DNA from: Streptomyces sp. CB09001
Lineage (GTDB): Bacteria > Actinomycetota > Actinomycetes > Streptomycetales > Streptomycetaceae
DNA length: 64,000 bases
Direction: 5' to 3'
Assembly (NCBI RefSeq): GCF_003369795.1
Contig: NZ_CP026730.1
Coordinates: 3,472,001 to 3,536,000, forward strand
The notes beneath the pieces are model-generated. The model was not told the DNA's origin. It did not search any database and saw nothing but the letters and a program-made list of their open reading frames with translations. How positions within the stretch are numbered: the first letter of the stretch is position 1; every line of letters starts with the position of its first letter. The translations under genes were made by a program, and so were the position numbers. This document shows positions 1 through 10,074 of the stretch, piece after piece.

Positions 1-120
1 CGTGCGCTTGCCGGTGCCGGCCTTGCTGCCGGTGGTCCCGGCCGCCTTGGTGCCGGTGGTGCCGGCCGCCTTGCTTCCGGCGCTGCGTCGCGGCTTGCGC
101 GCGGCAGTGCTCTCGGTCAC
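1..120 (-). CDS. N-terminus of an Ala/Lys/Gly/Thr-rich protein, cut by the window edge
   Basis: A GTG start at 120 is preceded on the minus strand by a strong GGAGGAG ribosome site about six bases upstream. Only 40 residues are visible, beginning VTESTAARKPRR and continuing as a low-complexity run with repeated KAAGTTGTKAAGTTG. This tail-like segment has no recognisable domain. The gene is divergent from the response regulator at 426. By the gene order I recall in S. coelicolor the expected neighbour is the E1-alpha subunit of a second branched-chain keto acid dehydrogenase set (bkdA2), whose N-terminus can be basic and disordered; that identity is inference from position and not from the visible residues. 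Confidence 0.55.
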   Translation of the reverse strand, partial: MTESTAARKPRRSAGSKAAGTTGTKAAGTTGSKAGTGKRT

Positions 121-425
121 GTGTGCTCCTCCGTCGGTCCGGCCCCCGGGTTCGCCGGAAGCCAGTGCGGCTCACCTGCGGCCCGGCGGACGCACAAGGG
201 TGGGTGCGGCCCGATCGGGAACAGGCGTGACAGGTGCCCCGGCGAGCGCCCTGCGAACAGCACGTTACCCAGTGCTCCACATTTCTGTGAAACCCCTCCT
301 GACCTGCGTTTTTACTCGGATTTCCAAGTAAATCGGCGCAGGGCGGAAGTTTTACTGGTCACAGCCTTGCAGGGGGCCGGAACAACGGCACGTTATCCCG
401 GCCACCCCGGGCACGGGAAGAGTCG
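121..425. promoter_or_regulatory. Divergent intergenic region between the left-edge gene and the NarL-type regulator
   Basis: No gene is seen in these 305 bases. The segment around 280-335 is AT-richer than its surroundings and holds an inverted repeat TTTACT (311-316) / AGTAAA (327-332). A related TTTTACTGG lies near 350. Two similar stretches, AACAGCACGTTACCC near 257 and GGCACGTTATCC near 388, look like a loose direct repeat. These are candidate regulator sites for divergent promoters; no clear -35/-10 pair could be fixed. Confidence 0.4.
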
Positions 426-1100
426 GTGTGTGACACTGACCGCGTGCGCGAAGAAGGAAAAATCCGGGTATTCCTCCTCGACGACCACGAGGTGGTCCGG
501 CGCGGGGTGCACGATCTGCTCGCCGGCGAGGCCGACATCGAGGTGGTGGGCGAGGCCGGTACGGTCGCCGAGGCACACGCCCGGGTCGCGGCCACCCGCC
601 CGGACGTCGCCGTGCTGGACGTGCGGCTGCCCGACGGCAGCGGCGTCGAGGTCTGCCGGGACATCCGCTCCCGGGACGAGTCCGTCCGCTGCCTGATGCT
701 GACCTCCTTCGCCGACGACGAGGCCCTCTTCGACGCGATCATGGCGGGCGCCTCGGGTTACGTCCTCAAGGACATCCGCGGCGCCGAGCTGCTCGGCGCC
801 GTACGGGAGGTGGCGGCCGGGAAGTCGCTGCTCGACCCGGCGGCCACCGCGCGCGTGCTGGAGCGGCTGCGGGGCGGCGGAGCGAAGCCGGACGACCGGC
901 TGGCCGGCCTCACCGAGCAGGAGCGCCGCATCCTGGACCTCATCGGCGAGGGACTGACCAACCGCGCGATCGGCGAGCGGCTGCACCTGGCGGAGAAGAC
1001 GATCAAGAACTACGTGTCGAGCCTGCTGGGCAAGCTCGGCATGCAGCGGCGTTCCCAGGCGGCCGCCTTCGTGGCCCGCCTGGAGGCCGAGAACCGCTGA
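426..1100 (+). CDS. NarL/LuxR-family response regulator (DevR-like)
   Basis: 224 residues with an intact receiver domain followed by a LuxR-type helix-turn-helix. In the receiver the acidic pair is D19/D20, the phospho-acceptor is D65 ([11 protein letters not shown]), with T93 and K115 completing the switch residues. The C-terminal segment from about 150 reads [22 protein letters not shown] and then [16 protein letters not shown], the GerE/LuxR DNA-binding helices. Length and motifs match DevR/DosR-type regulators. No sensor kinase is adjacent, so its partner is encoded elsewhere. GTG at 426 is used; a second in-frame GTG at 444 would remove six residues and cannot be excluded. Confidence 0.9.
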   Translation: MCDTDRVREEGKIRVFLLDDHEVVRRGVHDLLAGEADIEVVGEAGTVAEAHARVAATRPDVAVLDVRLPDGSGVEVCRDIRSRDESVRCLMLTSFADDEALFDAIMAGASGYVLKDIRGAELLGAVREVAAGKSLLDPAATARVLERLRGGGAKPDDRLAGLTEQERRILDLIGEGLTNRAIGERLHLAEKTIKNYVSSLLGKLGMQRRSQAAAFVARLEAENR

Positions 1101-1227
1101 CGGGTCCCGTCTCCCCCCGCCGGGCGCGCTCCGGGCTTGCCCGGGGCGACTTACTCGGGACTTACGTCCCCTCCTGCCGGGGCGGGCGGCCCTGTTCCCG
1201 GGCCCCGGGCTCCCGCACAGTGACATC

Positions 1228-1635
1228 ATGCGCTCCGACGAACAGCTCGCCGTCGGCCTGCTCGGCCGCACCGCCTACGGCCGGGCGGCCACCACCCTGC
1301 GCGCCCTGCCCTTCCTCGCCCACGCGCGGCACATCGTGGCCGACGGCCGGGTCCTGCTGCGCATGCCCAGGAGCTGGGGGTACCACCGGGTGTGCGCCGG
1401 GAGCGTCGTCGCGTACGGAGCGGACAACCTGACCTCCGCGCGGCCCGGCGAGAGCCTGTGGACCGTGCAGGTCGTGGGCCGGTGCGAGGCCCACCAGCCG
1501 AGCAGCGCCGAACTGGAGCGGTTCGGTCCGACGCCGGACCGGGTGGACGGCGAGCCCTTCGAGCCCGCCTACCTGCGCGTCGACCCGCAGTTCGGCACGG
1601 TGCACTTCACGGACGGGTCGGCCGGGCCGCTGTGA
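1228..1635 (+). CDS. PNPOx-type flavin-binding split-barrel protein
   Basis: 135 residues. The pattern (R-ADGRVLLRM, then GSVVAYGADNL, then SLWTVQVVGRCEA) resembles the small pyridoxamine-5'-phosphate oxidase-like split beta-barrel proteins that often sit beside DevR-type regulators in actinomycetes. Family members bind FMN, F420 or haem; nothing here identifies the cofactor. It lies 127 bases downstream of the response regulator on the same strand and may be cotranscribed. No good Shine-Dalgarno is visible before ATG 1228. The family call is moderate and the function unknown. Confidence 0.65.
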   Translation: MRSDEQLAVGLLGRTAYGRAATTLRALPFLAHARHIVADGRVLLRMPRSWGYHRVCAGSVVAYGADNLTSARPGESLWTVQVVGRCEAHQPSSAELERFGPTPDRVDGEPFEPAYLRVDPQFGTVHFTDGSAGPL

Positions 1636-1707
1636 CGTCCCCGCAACGCAACGCGCGCGTGGAGCCCGTTTCCGGGCCGCACGCGCGCGTAGGGATCACG
1701 GTACGGG

Positions 1708-3336
1708 TCAGCTGTCGCCGCCCTCGGAACCGCCCGGGGCGCCGGTCGCGCCGCCCGTCGGCTCGCCGCCGCCGGTGGGATCGCCGCCGCCGGTCGGCTC
1801 ACCACCGCCGGTCGGCTCACCGCCGCCCGTCGGGTCACCCGTCGGATCGCCGGTCGGGTCGCCCGTGGGATCGCCGGTCGGGTCCCCCGTCGGATCGTCC
1901 GTCGCGGTCTCCGACGGCGTCCACGTCGGGGTGTACGGCTTGTCCCAGTCCCCGTCGCCGGTGCCGCCGCCGCCCGAGCCCTGCTCGGTGCCGGGGTCGG
2001 TGGTCTCCTGCGTCGCCTCGTCGCTCGGCGAGGAGCTGGGCGACTCCTCGCCGGTGCTCTGGGAGGTGGTCGCCGAGGGGCTCTTGTCCGTCTCGGTGCC
2101 GCCCTTGCCGTCGTCGCCGTTGTTCAGGGCCAGCGCGACACCGGCCGCGATGGCGATCACCGCGAGGACGGCCAGTATCCACAGCTTGCCGCGGCCGCTG
2201 CCCTTGTTGCCGGCGCCCTCGAAGCCGCCGTCGTCGCCCCCGCCGTAGCCGTTCGGCAGGATCGGCTGGGGGATCTGCTGGGTGCCGGACGCCCCGTGCT
2301 GGTCGGGGTGCGGCAGCACCGTCGTGCCCGCGAGACCGGCCGACGGAGTGTGCCGGCCGTCGTGCGCGGCGACCGGGCCGGTGTTCCAGGTGCCGGTGTG
2401 GCCGCCCTGCTCGTACAGCATCTGCAGCCCGTACTGGACCAGGCCGCGCATCTCCTCGGCGGTCTGGAAACGGTCGTCGGGCTCCTTGGCCAGCGAGCGC
2501 ATCACCAGGCCGTCCAGCTCCGGCGGGGTGGCGTCGGAGACCTCGGACGGGGGCGTGGGAATGTCCTGCACGTGCTGGTAGACCACCGACAGCGGGGTCT
2601 CGCCGGTGAACGGCGGGCGCAGTGCGAGGAGTTCGTAGAGCAGGCAGCCGGTCGCGTACAGGTCGGAGCGGTGGTCGACGGCCTTGCCGAGGGCCTGCTC
2701 GGGGGAGAGGTACTGCGGGGTGCCCATGACCATGCCGGTCTGCGTCATCGTCGACTGGGCGCCGTGCAGGGCGCGCGCGATGCCGAAGTCCATCACCTTG
2801 ACCGCGCCGTTGTTGGTGATGATGACGTTGGCGGGCTTGATGTCGCGGTGCACGATGCCGTGCTGGTGCGAGTAGGCCAGTGCTTCCAGGACGCCGGAGA
2901 CGATGATCAGCGCCTGCTCGGGGCCGGGTGCCTCGGCGTTGAGGAGGAGGTCGCGGATGGTGCGTCCCTCGACGATCTCCATCACGATGTACGGCACGGA
3001 CTGGCCGCCGACGACGTCCTCGCCCGAGTCGTACACGGCCACGATGGCGTGGTGGTTGAGGCCGGCCACCGACTGTGCCTCGCGCGTGAAGCGGGCCTTG
3101 GAGACGGGGTCCTCGGCGAGGTCGGCGCGCAGCAGCTTGACCGCCACGGTGCGTCCGAGGCGGACGTCCTCGGCGGCGAACACCTCGGCCATGCCGCCCC
3201 GCCCGAGTCTGCGGGTCAGCCGGTACCGGCCGTCGCCGACCAGGCCGCCGTTGCCCCAGTTCTCCGGCGCGTCAGACATACCGCCGCCAGATGCCTCGGG
3301 TTCGGACGGGCCCTGGGCGCGCTGCTGCTGTGCCAT
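1708..3336 (-). CDS. Membrane-anchored Ser/Thr protein kinase (PknB-like)
   Basis: 542 residues. The Hanks-type kinase domain spans roughly residues 36-300: glycine loop LGRGGMAEVF, ATP lysine K67 (VAVKLL), catalytic loop HRDIKPAN with D166, DFG at 184-186 and the GTPQYLSPEQA activation segment. A proline/glycine-rich linker leads to one transmembrane helix near 375-395 (LWILAVLAVIAIAAGVALAL). The remainder is an extracellular Ser/Thr/Asp-rich tail ending in GDPT and GGGEPT repeats; there is no PASTA domain. It is divergent from the second kinase at 3684. Likely autophosphorylating; substrates unknown. An alternative start at residue 20 (MSDAPENWG) is possible. Confidence 0.93.
   Translation of the reverse strand: MAQQQRAQGPSEPEASGGGMSDAPENWGNGGLVGDGRYRLTRRLGRGGMAEVFAAEDVRLGRTVAVKLLRADLAEDPVSKARFTREAQSVAGLNHHAIVAVYDSGEDVVGGQSVPYIVMEIVEGRTIRDLLLNAEAPGPEQALIIVSGVLEALAYSHQHGIVHRDIKPANVIITNNGAVKVMDFGIARALHGAQSTMTQTGMVMGTPQYLSPEQALGKAVDHRSDLYATGCLLYELLALRPPFTGETPLSVVYQHVQDIPTPPSEVSDATPPELDGLVMRSLAKEPDDRFQTAEEMRGLVQYGLQMLYEQGGHTGTWNTGPVAAHDGRHTPSAGLAGTTVLPHPDQHGASGTQQIPQPILPNGYGGGDDGGFEGAGNKGSGRGKLWILAVLAVIAIAAGVALALNNGDDGKGGTETDKSPSATTSQSTGEESPSSSPSDEATQETTDPGTEQGSGGGGTGDGDWDKPYTPTWTPSETATDDPTGDPTGDPTGDPTGDPTGDPTGGGEPTGGGEPTGGGDPTGGGEPTGGATGAPGGSEGGDS
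1757..1900. repeat. Tandem 12-18-base repeats encoding the kinase tail
   Basis: Two adjoining repeat arrays encode the C-terminal tail of the kinase: six-codon units giving GGGEPT/GGGDPT (1757-1830) and four-codon units giving GDPT (1831-1900). The tail resembles a flexible wall-spanning stalk. Such arrays vary in copy number between strains. Confidence 0.8.
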
Positions 3337-3683
3337 CAGTCCTCGCCGTCGTTTCTGCCCGCGGTACGCGCGGTGTTGTTACGGTCTCCGTCGGCCACGC
3401 TACAGCCTCCGCGCTGGCCGCCGGTCCGAGATGGGCGCCGGGACCGGTACATGAGACGGACCGGTCATGAAACCCTGGTTCCGTACTCTCGTGCAAATTC
3501 CGTGTAGCGGCAGTACGCCGGCTGTAACGCTTCCGCGACGCTTCTTTCGCGTACGGTCACGGAACGGGCACCGCGCTTGACGTGTCGGTGCCCTGGGGCA
3601 GACTTGGCCGGGAATAGCACTTTCGATCACGAACGCGCGTGCCGCCGCCACCGGCGCCCGCCGTCTATGGGGGACGCAGAGAC
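3337..3683. promoter_or_regulatory. Divergent promoter region between the two kinases
   Basis: 347 bases without a convincing gene. A plausible vegetative promoter for the plus-strand kinase is TTGACG at 3577-3582 with CAGACT at 3599-3604 (16-base spacer), about 80 bases before its ATG. The segment 3470-3545 is less GC-rich and probably contains the minus-strand promoter, which I could not fix. Confidence 0.45.
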
Positions 3684-5351
3684 ATGAGCCAGGACGCCGG
3701 ACAGGGACGGTATGCGGGGCGGGCTCTCGCCGGCGGCCGTTACCAGCTGCGCGACTTGCTCGGCGAGGGCGGCATGGCCTCCGTGCACCTGGCGTACGAC
3801 TCGGTGCTCGACCGGCAGGTCGCGGTCAAGACACTGCACACCGAGCTGGGTCGCGAACAGGCCTTCCGCGAGCGGTTCCGCCGCGAGGCCCAGGCCGTGG
3901 CCAAGCTCACGCACACCAACATCGTCTCGGTCTTCGACACCGGCGAGGACGACCTCGACGGCATGACCACTCCGTACATCGTCATGGAGTACGTCGAGGG
4001 CCGCCCGCTGGGTTCGGTGCTGGACGAGGACGTGCGGCAGCAGGGCGCGATGCCCGCCGACAAGGCACTGAAGATCACCGCGGACGTGCTGGCCGCGCTG
4101 GAGATCAGCCACGAGATGGGCCTGGTCCACCGGGACATCAAGCCGGGCAACGTGATGATGACCAAGCGCGGCGTGGTCAAGGTGATGGACTTCGGCATCG
4201 CCCGCGCCATGCAGTCCGGCGTGACCTCGATGACGCAGACCGGCATGGTCGTCGGCACGCCGCAGTACCTCTCGCCGGAGCAGGCCCTCGGCCGCGGCGT
4301 CGACGCCCGCTCCGACCTGTACTCGGTCGGCATCATGCTGTTCCAACTGGTCACCGGGCGCCTGCCGTTCGACGCCGACTCGCCGCTGGCGATCGCGTAC
4401 GCGCACGTGCAGGAGGAGCCGGTGGCCCCGTCCGCCGTCAACCGCGCCCTGCCCCCGGCGGTGGACGCGCTGGTGGCCCGCGCGCTGAAGAAGAACCCCA
4501 ACGAACGCTTCCCCAGCGCCGAGGCGATGCGCGACGAGTGCCTGCGCGTGGCGGCCTCCTTCCAGGCGGCCCCGCCGAGCATCGTGCCCGGCGCCCAGAC
4601 GTCGAGCGGCGCGGGCGTCGGCTCCGCCGTGTTCCCGCCGGTCGGCCAGGGCACCGGGGCACCCACGGGCCCGGTCCAGACGCCGTACCAGCCGACGCCG
4701 GCCCCCGGCCCGAACCCGTACGGCACCCCGGCCCCCGCGGCGCACTCGCCGGCGTACGGCTATCCGCAGCAGGCGGGCTACCAGACTCCCGCCCCGGCGC
4801 CGTACGCGCAGCAGCAGGGCGCGGCCACGCCGCCGCCGTACCTGACGCCGTCGGCCCAGGGCTCCGGCTCCGGTTCCCCGGGCGGCAAGAGCAACAAGCC
4901 GGTGATCATCGGCTCGATCGTGGTCGCCGTCGTGGCCGTCGGCGGACTGATCGGCGCGCTGCTGATGAACGGCGGCGGGGACGAGGACCCGGAAGCCGGT
5001 GGCGGCGGCTCCTCCACCGCGTCGGTCTCCGCCTCACCGTCGAAGGCGGCGGGCTACCGCGGGCCCGACAAGGAGAAGACGATCGAGAAGGACAAGTGCA
5101 CCGAGCCGCAGGAGTCGTACAACGACCCCGAGAAGATCCAGGTGCCGGACTTCACCTTCAAGTACATCGGCTCGGTCAAGGAGTGCTTCAACGCCGCGGG
5201 CTGGCAGATGGAGGTCGTCGAGGTCGACGAGAACACCTACGGCGAGGGCTCGGTCCGGGACCAGTTCCCCACCGCCGGCACGGACGTCGACCCGGAGAAC
5301 ATGCCGGAGATCCAGCTCAAGGTCTCGACGGGCAACCCGCCGTCCGAATGA
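3684..5351 (+). CDS. Ser/Thr protein kinase with one extracellular PASTA-like domain
   Basis: 555 residues from ATG 3684 (MSQDAGQG); an in-frame ATG at 3639 would add 15 Pro/Ala-rich residues and has no ribosome site. Kinase domain about 17-285: LGEGGMASVH, K49, HRDIKPGN with D151, DFG, GTPQYLSPEQA. A long Pro/Ala/Tyr/Gln linker (about 300-400) is followed by a transmembrane helix (VIIGSIVVAVVAVGGLIGAL, about 412-431). The extracellular end (about 480-550) reads VPDFTFKYIGSVKECF then YGEGSVRDQFPTAGTDV, the pattern of a single PASTA repeat, a domain that senses muropeptides or lipid II. Probably monitors the cell envelope. Confidence 0.92.
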   Translation: MSQDAGQGRYAGRALAGGRYQLRDLLGEGGMASVHLAYDSVLDRQVAVKTLHTELGREQAFRERFRREAQAVAKLTHTNIVSVFDTGEDDLDGMTTPYIVMEYVEGRPLGSVLDEDVRQQGAMPADKALKITADVLAALEISHEMGLVHRDIKPGNVMMTKRGVVKVMDFGIARAMQSGVTSMTQTGMVVGTPQYLSPEQALGRGVDARSDLYSVGIMLFQLVTGRLPFDADSPLAIAYAHVQEEPVAPSAVNRALPPAVDALVARALKKNPNERFPSAEAMRDECLRVAASFQAAPPSIVPGAQTSSGAGVGSAVFPPVGQGTGAPTGPVQTPYQPTPAPGPNPYGTPAPAAHSPAYGYPQQAGYQTPAPAPYAQQQGAATPPPYLTPSAQGSGSGSPGGKSNKPVIIGSIVVAVVAVGGLIGALLMNGGGDEDPEAGGGGSSTASVSASPSKAAGYRGPDKEKTIEKDKCTEPQESYNDPEKIQVPDFTFKYIGSVKECFNAAGWQMEVVEVDENTYGEGSVRDQFPTAGTDVDPENMPEIQLKVSTGNPPSE

Positions 5352-5379
5352 GCCCGTGAGGTGACGGGCGGCTGACGTC

Positions 5380-5413
5380 GAAGGGCCCGGCAGCGCTTGC
5401 TGCCGGGCCCTTC
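5380..5413. terminator. Hairpin terminator between convergent kinase and bpa
   Basis: A perfect 15-bp stem, GAAGGGCCCGGCAGC (5380-5394) pairing with 5399-5413, around a GCTT loop. It lies between convergent genes and can act on both. There is no U-tract, as is common in Streptomyces. Confidence 0.85.
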
Positions 5414-5480
5414 GCGGTGTCGGTGTTCGTCGTTCCGCAGTGGGTCGTCGTGAGTGGGTCGTCGTGAGGAGGTCGGCGTC

Positions 5481-6020
5481 CTACAGGTAGGGGCCGCCGG
5501 AACGGCCGCCCGGGTGCGGGGGCTCCTCGCCCTCCGGGACGGCGCCCGGCGGAAGCGCGCGGCGCATCTGCTCCAGCTGGGCCCGCGCGGCCATCTGCTG
5601 GGCGAACAGCGTGGTCTGGATGCCGTGGAAGAGGCCCTCCAGCCAGCCGACCAGCTGGGCCTGCGCGATCCGCAGCTCCGCGTCGGTCGGGGTGCCGTCG
5701 TCCGTGAAGGGCAGCGAGAGCCGCTCCAGCTCCTCCACCAGCTCCGGGGCCAGACCGTCCTCCAGCTCCTTCACCGAGCTGGCGTGGATCTCCTTGAGCC
5801 GGACCCGGCTCGCCTCGTCCAGGGGGGCGACCCGCACCTCTTCGAGCAGCTGCTTGATCATGCTGCCGATCCGCATGACCTTGGCGGGCTGCTCCACCTG
5901 CTCGGTCACCGGAATCTCACGGGAGTCGTCGTCCCCGCCGCCGCTGAGCGCCATTCCGTCCTGGCCGACGACCAGGATCTGGGGGTTCTCCGGCGACCTG
6001 TCGTTCCTCGGCATCTCCAT
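5481..6020 (-). CDS. bpa: Bacterial proteasome activator Bpa (DUF2587)
   Basis: 179 residues from ATG 6020. The central segment (MIKQLLEEVRVAPLDEASR ... LEDGLAPELVEELERLSLPF ... AQLVGWLEGLFHGIQTTLF) is the four-helix body of Bpa, the ATP-independent ring activator of the 20S proteasome known from Mycobacterium tuberculosis Rv3780. The protein ends GGPYL; in this family the penultimate Tyr of the C-terminal motif docks into the alpha-ring pockets and opens the gate. Length is typical. It is convergent with the PASTA kinase. Presumed role: degradation of unfolded or regulatory proteins without pupylation. Confidence 0.88.
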   Translation of the reverse strand: MEMPRNDRSPENPQILVVGQDGMALSGGGDDDSREIPVTEQVEQPAKVMRIGSMIKQLLEEVRVAPLDEASRVRLKEIHASSVKELEDGLAPELVEELERLSLPFTDDGTPTDAELRIAQAQLVGWLEGLFHGIQTTLFAQQMAARAQLEQMRRALPPGAVPEGEEPPHPGGRSGGPYL

Positions 6021-6245
6021 GCCGTCATTGTCTCGCACCCGGGGTCCCCGGGCGGGCGGTGCCCCCGCGGAAACCGCCCCGACGCGTTCGGCGGCGCCCG
6101 GAATGCCGGTGTCGCCGACCGGTGTGAGGCTTGTCCCGGCGATTTTGTTCCGTCGCTTCTGTTCTGTCGTTTTCGTTACGTCGTTCGTTCCGTCGTTCGT
6201 TCCGTCGTTTTTACGACTGCTCATCACCGGGAGGGGGTCACGGAC

Positions 6246-6989
6246 GTGACTCCATGGCTGCGCACACTGCGGGCGACGGGGCTGGTGGGAGTTCTGGGCG
6301 TCGGCGCGGTGGTGGCGCCGTACGGGGCGGGGCCGGCCCACGGCTCCGGGTTCCCCGCGGTGGTGGCGCCGTTCGCGGCGGCGCCACCACCGGAGCCCGC
6401 CGCGCCGGGGGCTGCCACCGTCCCGGGCGGCTCCGGCACCCATGACGGGCGGGGCGGTCACGAACGTCCCCGGCGCCCCGACGGCCACGAGCGTACGGAG
6501 CGCCCGGACACCGGATCCGCCTCCCGGCCCGCCGAGGACTCGGGCCCGGCCGACAGCGCGGGGCGCCGTTCGCCCAAGCCCTCCCGCCCTTCCCCTTCCC
6601 CTTCGCCGTCGGAGTCGGCGTCGGCGTCCGGCACCGAGACCGACGCCGAGCCCTCCCGGACCGGGAGCCGGCCGGGTGAGGGAAGGCAGCGGCCCGGTCA
6701 CGCCGAGGAGCCGGCGCCGGAACAGGACGGCACGGACGAGGACGCCGGCCGGTACGGGGACGGCGGCGACGACGTCCCCGAGGCCCCGGCCACCGCGGCG
6801 CCGCCCGGTCGGACCGAGGCCGCGGAGGTGCCCGCGGCCACCCCGTCCCGATCCCCGTCGCAGCGCGGCACGCCCGCCCGGGCCGCCGCCGAGCCCCTGC
6901 TGCGGGTGCTGCCGCTGGGCAGCGGGCTGGTGCTCATCGGGCTCGGCCTGGCCCTCGGCCTCGTGGGACTGCGCCTGCGCCGGGGGTAG
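6246..6989 (+). CDS. Secreted, Pro/Ser/Asp/Arg-rich protein with a C-terminal membrane helix
   Basis: 247 residues from GTG 6246, with GGGAGGGGG about eight bases upstream. The N-terminus (LRATGLVGVLGVGAVVAP) looks like a signal peptide. The middle (about 60-215) is low-complexity: runs of Ser-Pro, Arg-Pro-Asp, Glu and Gly. The C-terminus has a hydrophobic stretch (LGSGLVLIGLGLALGLVGL) closed by LRLRRG, an arrangement like a wall-spanning, membrane-retained protein, but there is no LPXTG sortase motif. I recognise no family. Upstream at 6178-6214 lies a run of GTTCCGTCGTTC repeats in the leader. Confidence 0.7.
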   Translation: MTPWLRTLRATGLVGVLGVGAVVAPYGAGPAHGSGFPAVVAPFAAAPPPEPAAPGAATVPGGSGTHDGRGGHERPRRPDGHERTERPDTGSASRPAEDSGPADSAGRRSPKPSRPSPSPSPSESASASGTETDAEPSRTGSRPGEGRQRPGHAEEPAPEQDGTDEDAGRYGDGGDDVPEAPATAAPPGRTEAAEVPAATPSRSPSQRGTPARAAAEPLLRVLPLGSGLVLIGLGLALGLVGLRLRRG

Positions 6990-7025
6990 GAGCCGCCCCT
7001 GCACCACGACCCGGCCGTGCGCCGC

Positions 7026-8006
7026 CTACGAGGTGACCAGCAGCACCTTGCCGATGTGCCCGCTCTCCTCCACCACCCGGTGGCCGTCCGCGGCCTCGCT
7101 CATCGGCATCTCGCGGTCGACCACCGGGCGGACGTGTCCCCCCGCGAACAGCGGCCAGACGTGCTCCTTGACGGCCGCCACGATCGCCGCCTTCTCCTCC
7201 AGGGGGCGGGCCCGCAGCGAGGTGGCGCTGACGGCGGCGCGCTTGGCGAGCAGCGTGCCGATGTTCAGCTCGCCCTTCCGTCCGCCCTGCATGCCGATGA
7301 TCGCGAGCCGGCCGTTCACGGCGAGGGCCTGGACGTTGCGGTCCAGGTACTTCGCACCCATGTTGTCCAGGATGACGTCGGCGCCCGCGCCGCCGGTGGC
7401 GTCCCTCACCTCGGCGACGAAGTCCTGCTCCCGGTAGTTGATCAGGATGTCCGCGCCCAGCTCGGCGCAGCGCTCCAGCTTCTCCTTGGTGCCGGCCGTC
7501 ACCGCGACCTTCGCGCCGACGGCCTTGGCGAGCTGGATCGCCATGGTGCCGATGCCGCTGGAGCCGCCGTGCACGAGCAGCGTCTCGCCGGGGCGCAGGT
7601 GGGCGACCATGAAGACGTTCGACCAGACGGTGCAGACCACCTCGGGCAGCGCCGCCGCGGCCTTCACGTCGACGCCCTGCGGCACCGGCAGCAGCTGGCC
7701 CGCCGGGACGACGGCCTTCTCGGCGTAGCCGCCGCCCGCGAGCAGCGCGCACACCTCGTCGCCGACGGCCCAGCCGGACACCCCGGGGCCGACCTCGGCC
7801 ACGCGCCCGGAGCACTCCAGGCCGGGGTACGGGGAGGCGCCGGGCGGGGGGTCGTAGAAGCCCTGGCGCTGCATGATGTCGGCTCGGTTGACGGCGCTGG
7901 CCGTCACCTCGACCAGGACCTCGCCCTCGCCGGGCTGCGGGTCGGGGACCTCCGCCCAGACCAGCGCCTCGGGGCCTCCGGGTTCGGGAATCGTGATCGC
8001 ATGCAT
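7026..8006 (-). CDS. NAD(P)H:quinone oxidoreductase, zinc-free MDR family
   Basis: 326 residues. N-terminal GroES-like fold with SAVNRADIMQRQGFY and PYPGLECSGRV, then a Rossmann domain with GGSSGIGTMAIQLAKA, typical of the zeta-crystallin/PIG3 type of quinone oxidoreductases, which lack the catalytic zinc ligands of alcohol dehydrogenases. It would use NADPH to reduce quinones or enones. It is a single gene, divergent from the ABC transporter pair at 8149. The substrate cannot be deduced. Confidence 0.88.
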   Translation of the reverse strand: MHAITIPEPGGPEALVWAEVPDPQPGEGEVLVEVTASAVNRADIMQRQGFYDPPPGASPYPGLECSGRVAEVGPGVSGWAVGDEVCALLAGGGYAEKAVVPAGQLLPVPQGVDVKAAAALPEVVCTVWSNVFMVAHLRPGETLLVHGGSSGIGTMAIQLAKAVGAKVAVTAGTKEKLERCAELGADILINYREQDFVAEVRDATGGAGADVILDNMGAKYLDRNVQALAVNGRLAIIGMQGGRKGELNIGTLLAKRAAVSATSLRARPLEEKAAIVAAVKEHVWPLFAGGHVRPVVDREMPMSEAADGHRVVEESGHIGKVLLVTS

Positions 8007-8148
8007 GAGGGCGACGCTACTCCTGTGGCCCTGCGTCCTCCCCCGCAGGAAAATCCCCGTGCGCCGCCGATGAGTTTGCGCGACGGTAAAGGTCTTCCCA
8101 TGCGTAGCCCAAGAACGCGTACACCAAGAACGCGGAAGGACCCACAGC

Positions 8149-9179
<1,031 letters not shown>

Positions 9180-9183
<4 letters not shown>

Positions 9184-10028
9184 GCACGGCCACGAGCACC
9201 GAGAACCAGGATCTCTCGCCGGTCAGCACCGAGTCGCTGGCGGCCCTGCTGGTGACGAGGGAGCGGCCGCCGCGGCCCAGCGCCCTGTCCACGTCCCTGA
9301 CCTTCGGCTGGCGCGCGATCCTCAAGATCAAGCACGTGCCGGAGCAGCTCTTCGACGTCACCGCCTTCCCGATCATGAACCTGCTGATGTTCACGTACCT
9401 CTTCGGGGGTGCGCTGGCGGGTTCGCCCAGCGACTACATCCAGTTCGTGCTGCCGGGCATCCTCGTGATGTCGGTCGTGATGATCACGATGTACACCGGG
9501 GTCTCAGTGAACATCGACATCGAGAAGGGCGTCTTCGACCGCATCCGCTCGCTGCCGATCTGGCGGCCCTCGGCGATGGTCGGCTATCTCCTCGGCGACG
9601 CGCTGCGCTACACCATCGCGTCCGTCGTGATGCTCTCCGTCGGGCTGCTGCTCGGCTACCGGCCCGACGGCGGGTTCGTCGGCGTGGTCGCCGGGATCGC
9701 GCTGCTGCTGCTCTTCTCGTTCGCCTTCTCGTGGATCTGGACCATGTTCGGGCTGATGCTGCGCACCGAGAAGTCGGTGATGAGCGTCAGCATGATGGTG
9801 ATCTTCCCGCTCACCTTCCTGTCCAACGTCTTCGTCGACCCGAAGACCATGCCGGGCTGGCTGCAGGCCTTCGTCAACAACAGCCCGATCACCCACCTGG
9901 CGTCCGCGGTGCGCGGCCTGATGGCGGGCGACTGGCCCGGCGCCGAGATCGCCTGGACGCTGGGCTGGGCGGCCCTGCTCCTGCTGGTCTTCGGCCCGGT
10001 CACGATGCGGCTCTACAACCGCAAGTAG
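9180..10028 (+). CDS. ABC-2 type permease, DrrB type
   Basis: 282 residues; membrane partner of the upstream ATPase, starting inside its stop codon (ATGA). About six hydrophobic segments follow a cytoplasmic N-terminus of roughly 60 residues; the stretch [17 protein letters not shown] and the later [19 protein letters not shown] are characteristic of the DrrB/ABC2 family (the latter is the conserved membrane-edge motif before [13 protein letters not shown]). It should form the channel through which the DrrA-like ATPase drives export. Confidence 0.92.
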
Positions 10029-10074
10029 TGCGTCCCCGGGGAACGGGCCCCGCGACCGGGCCGTGCGGAACGGC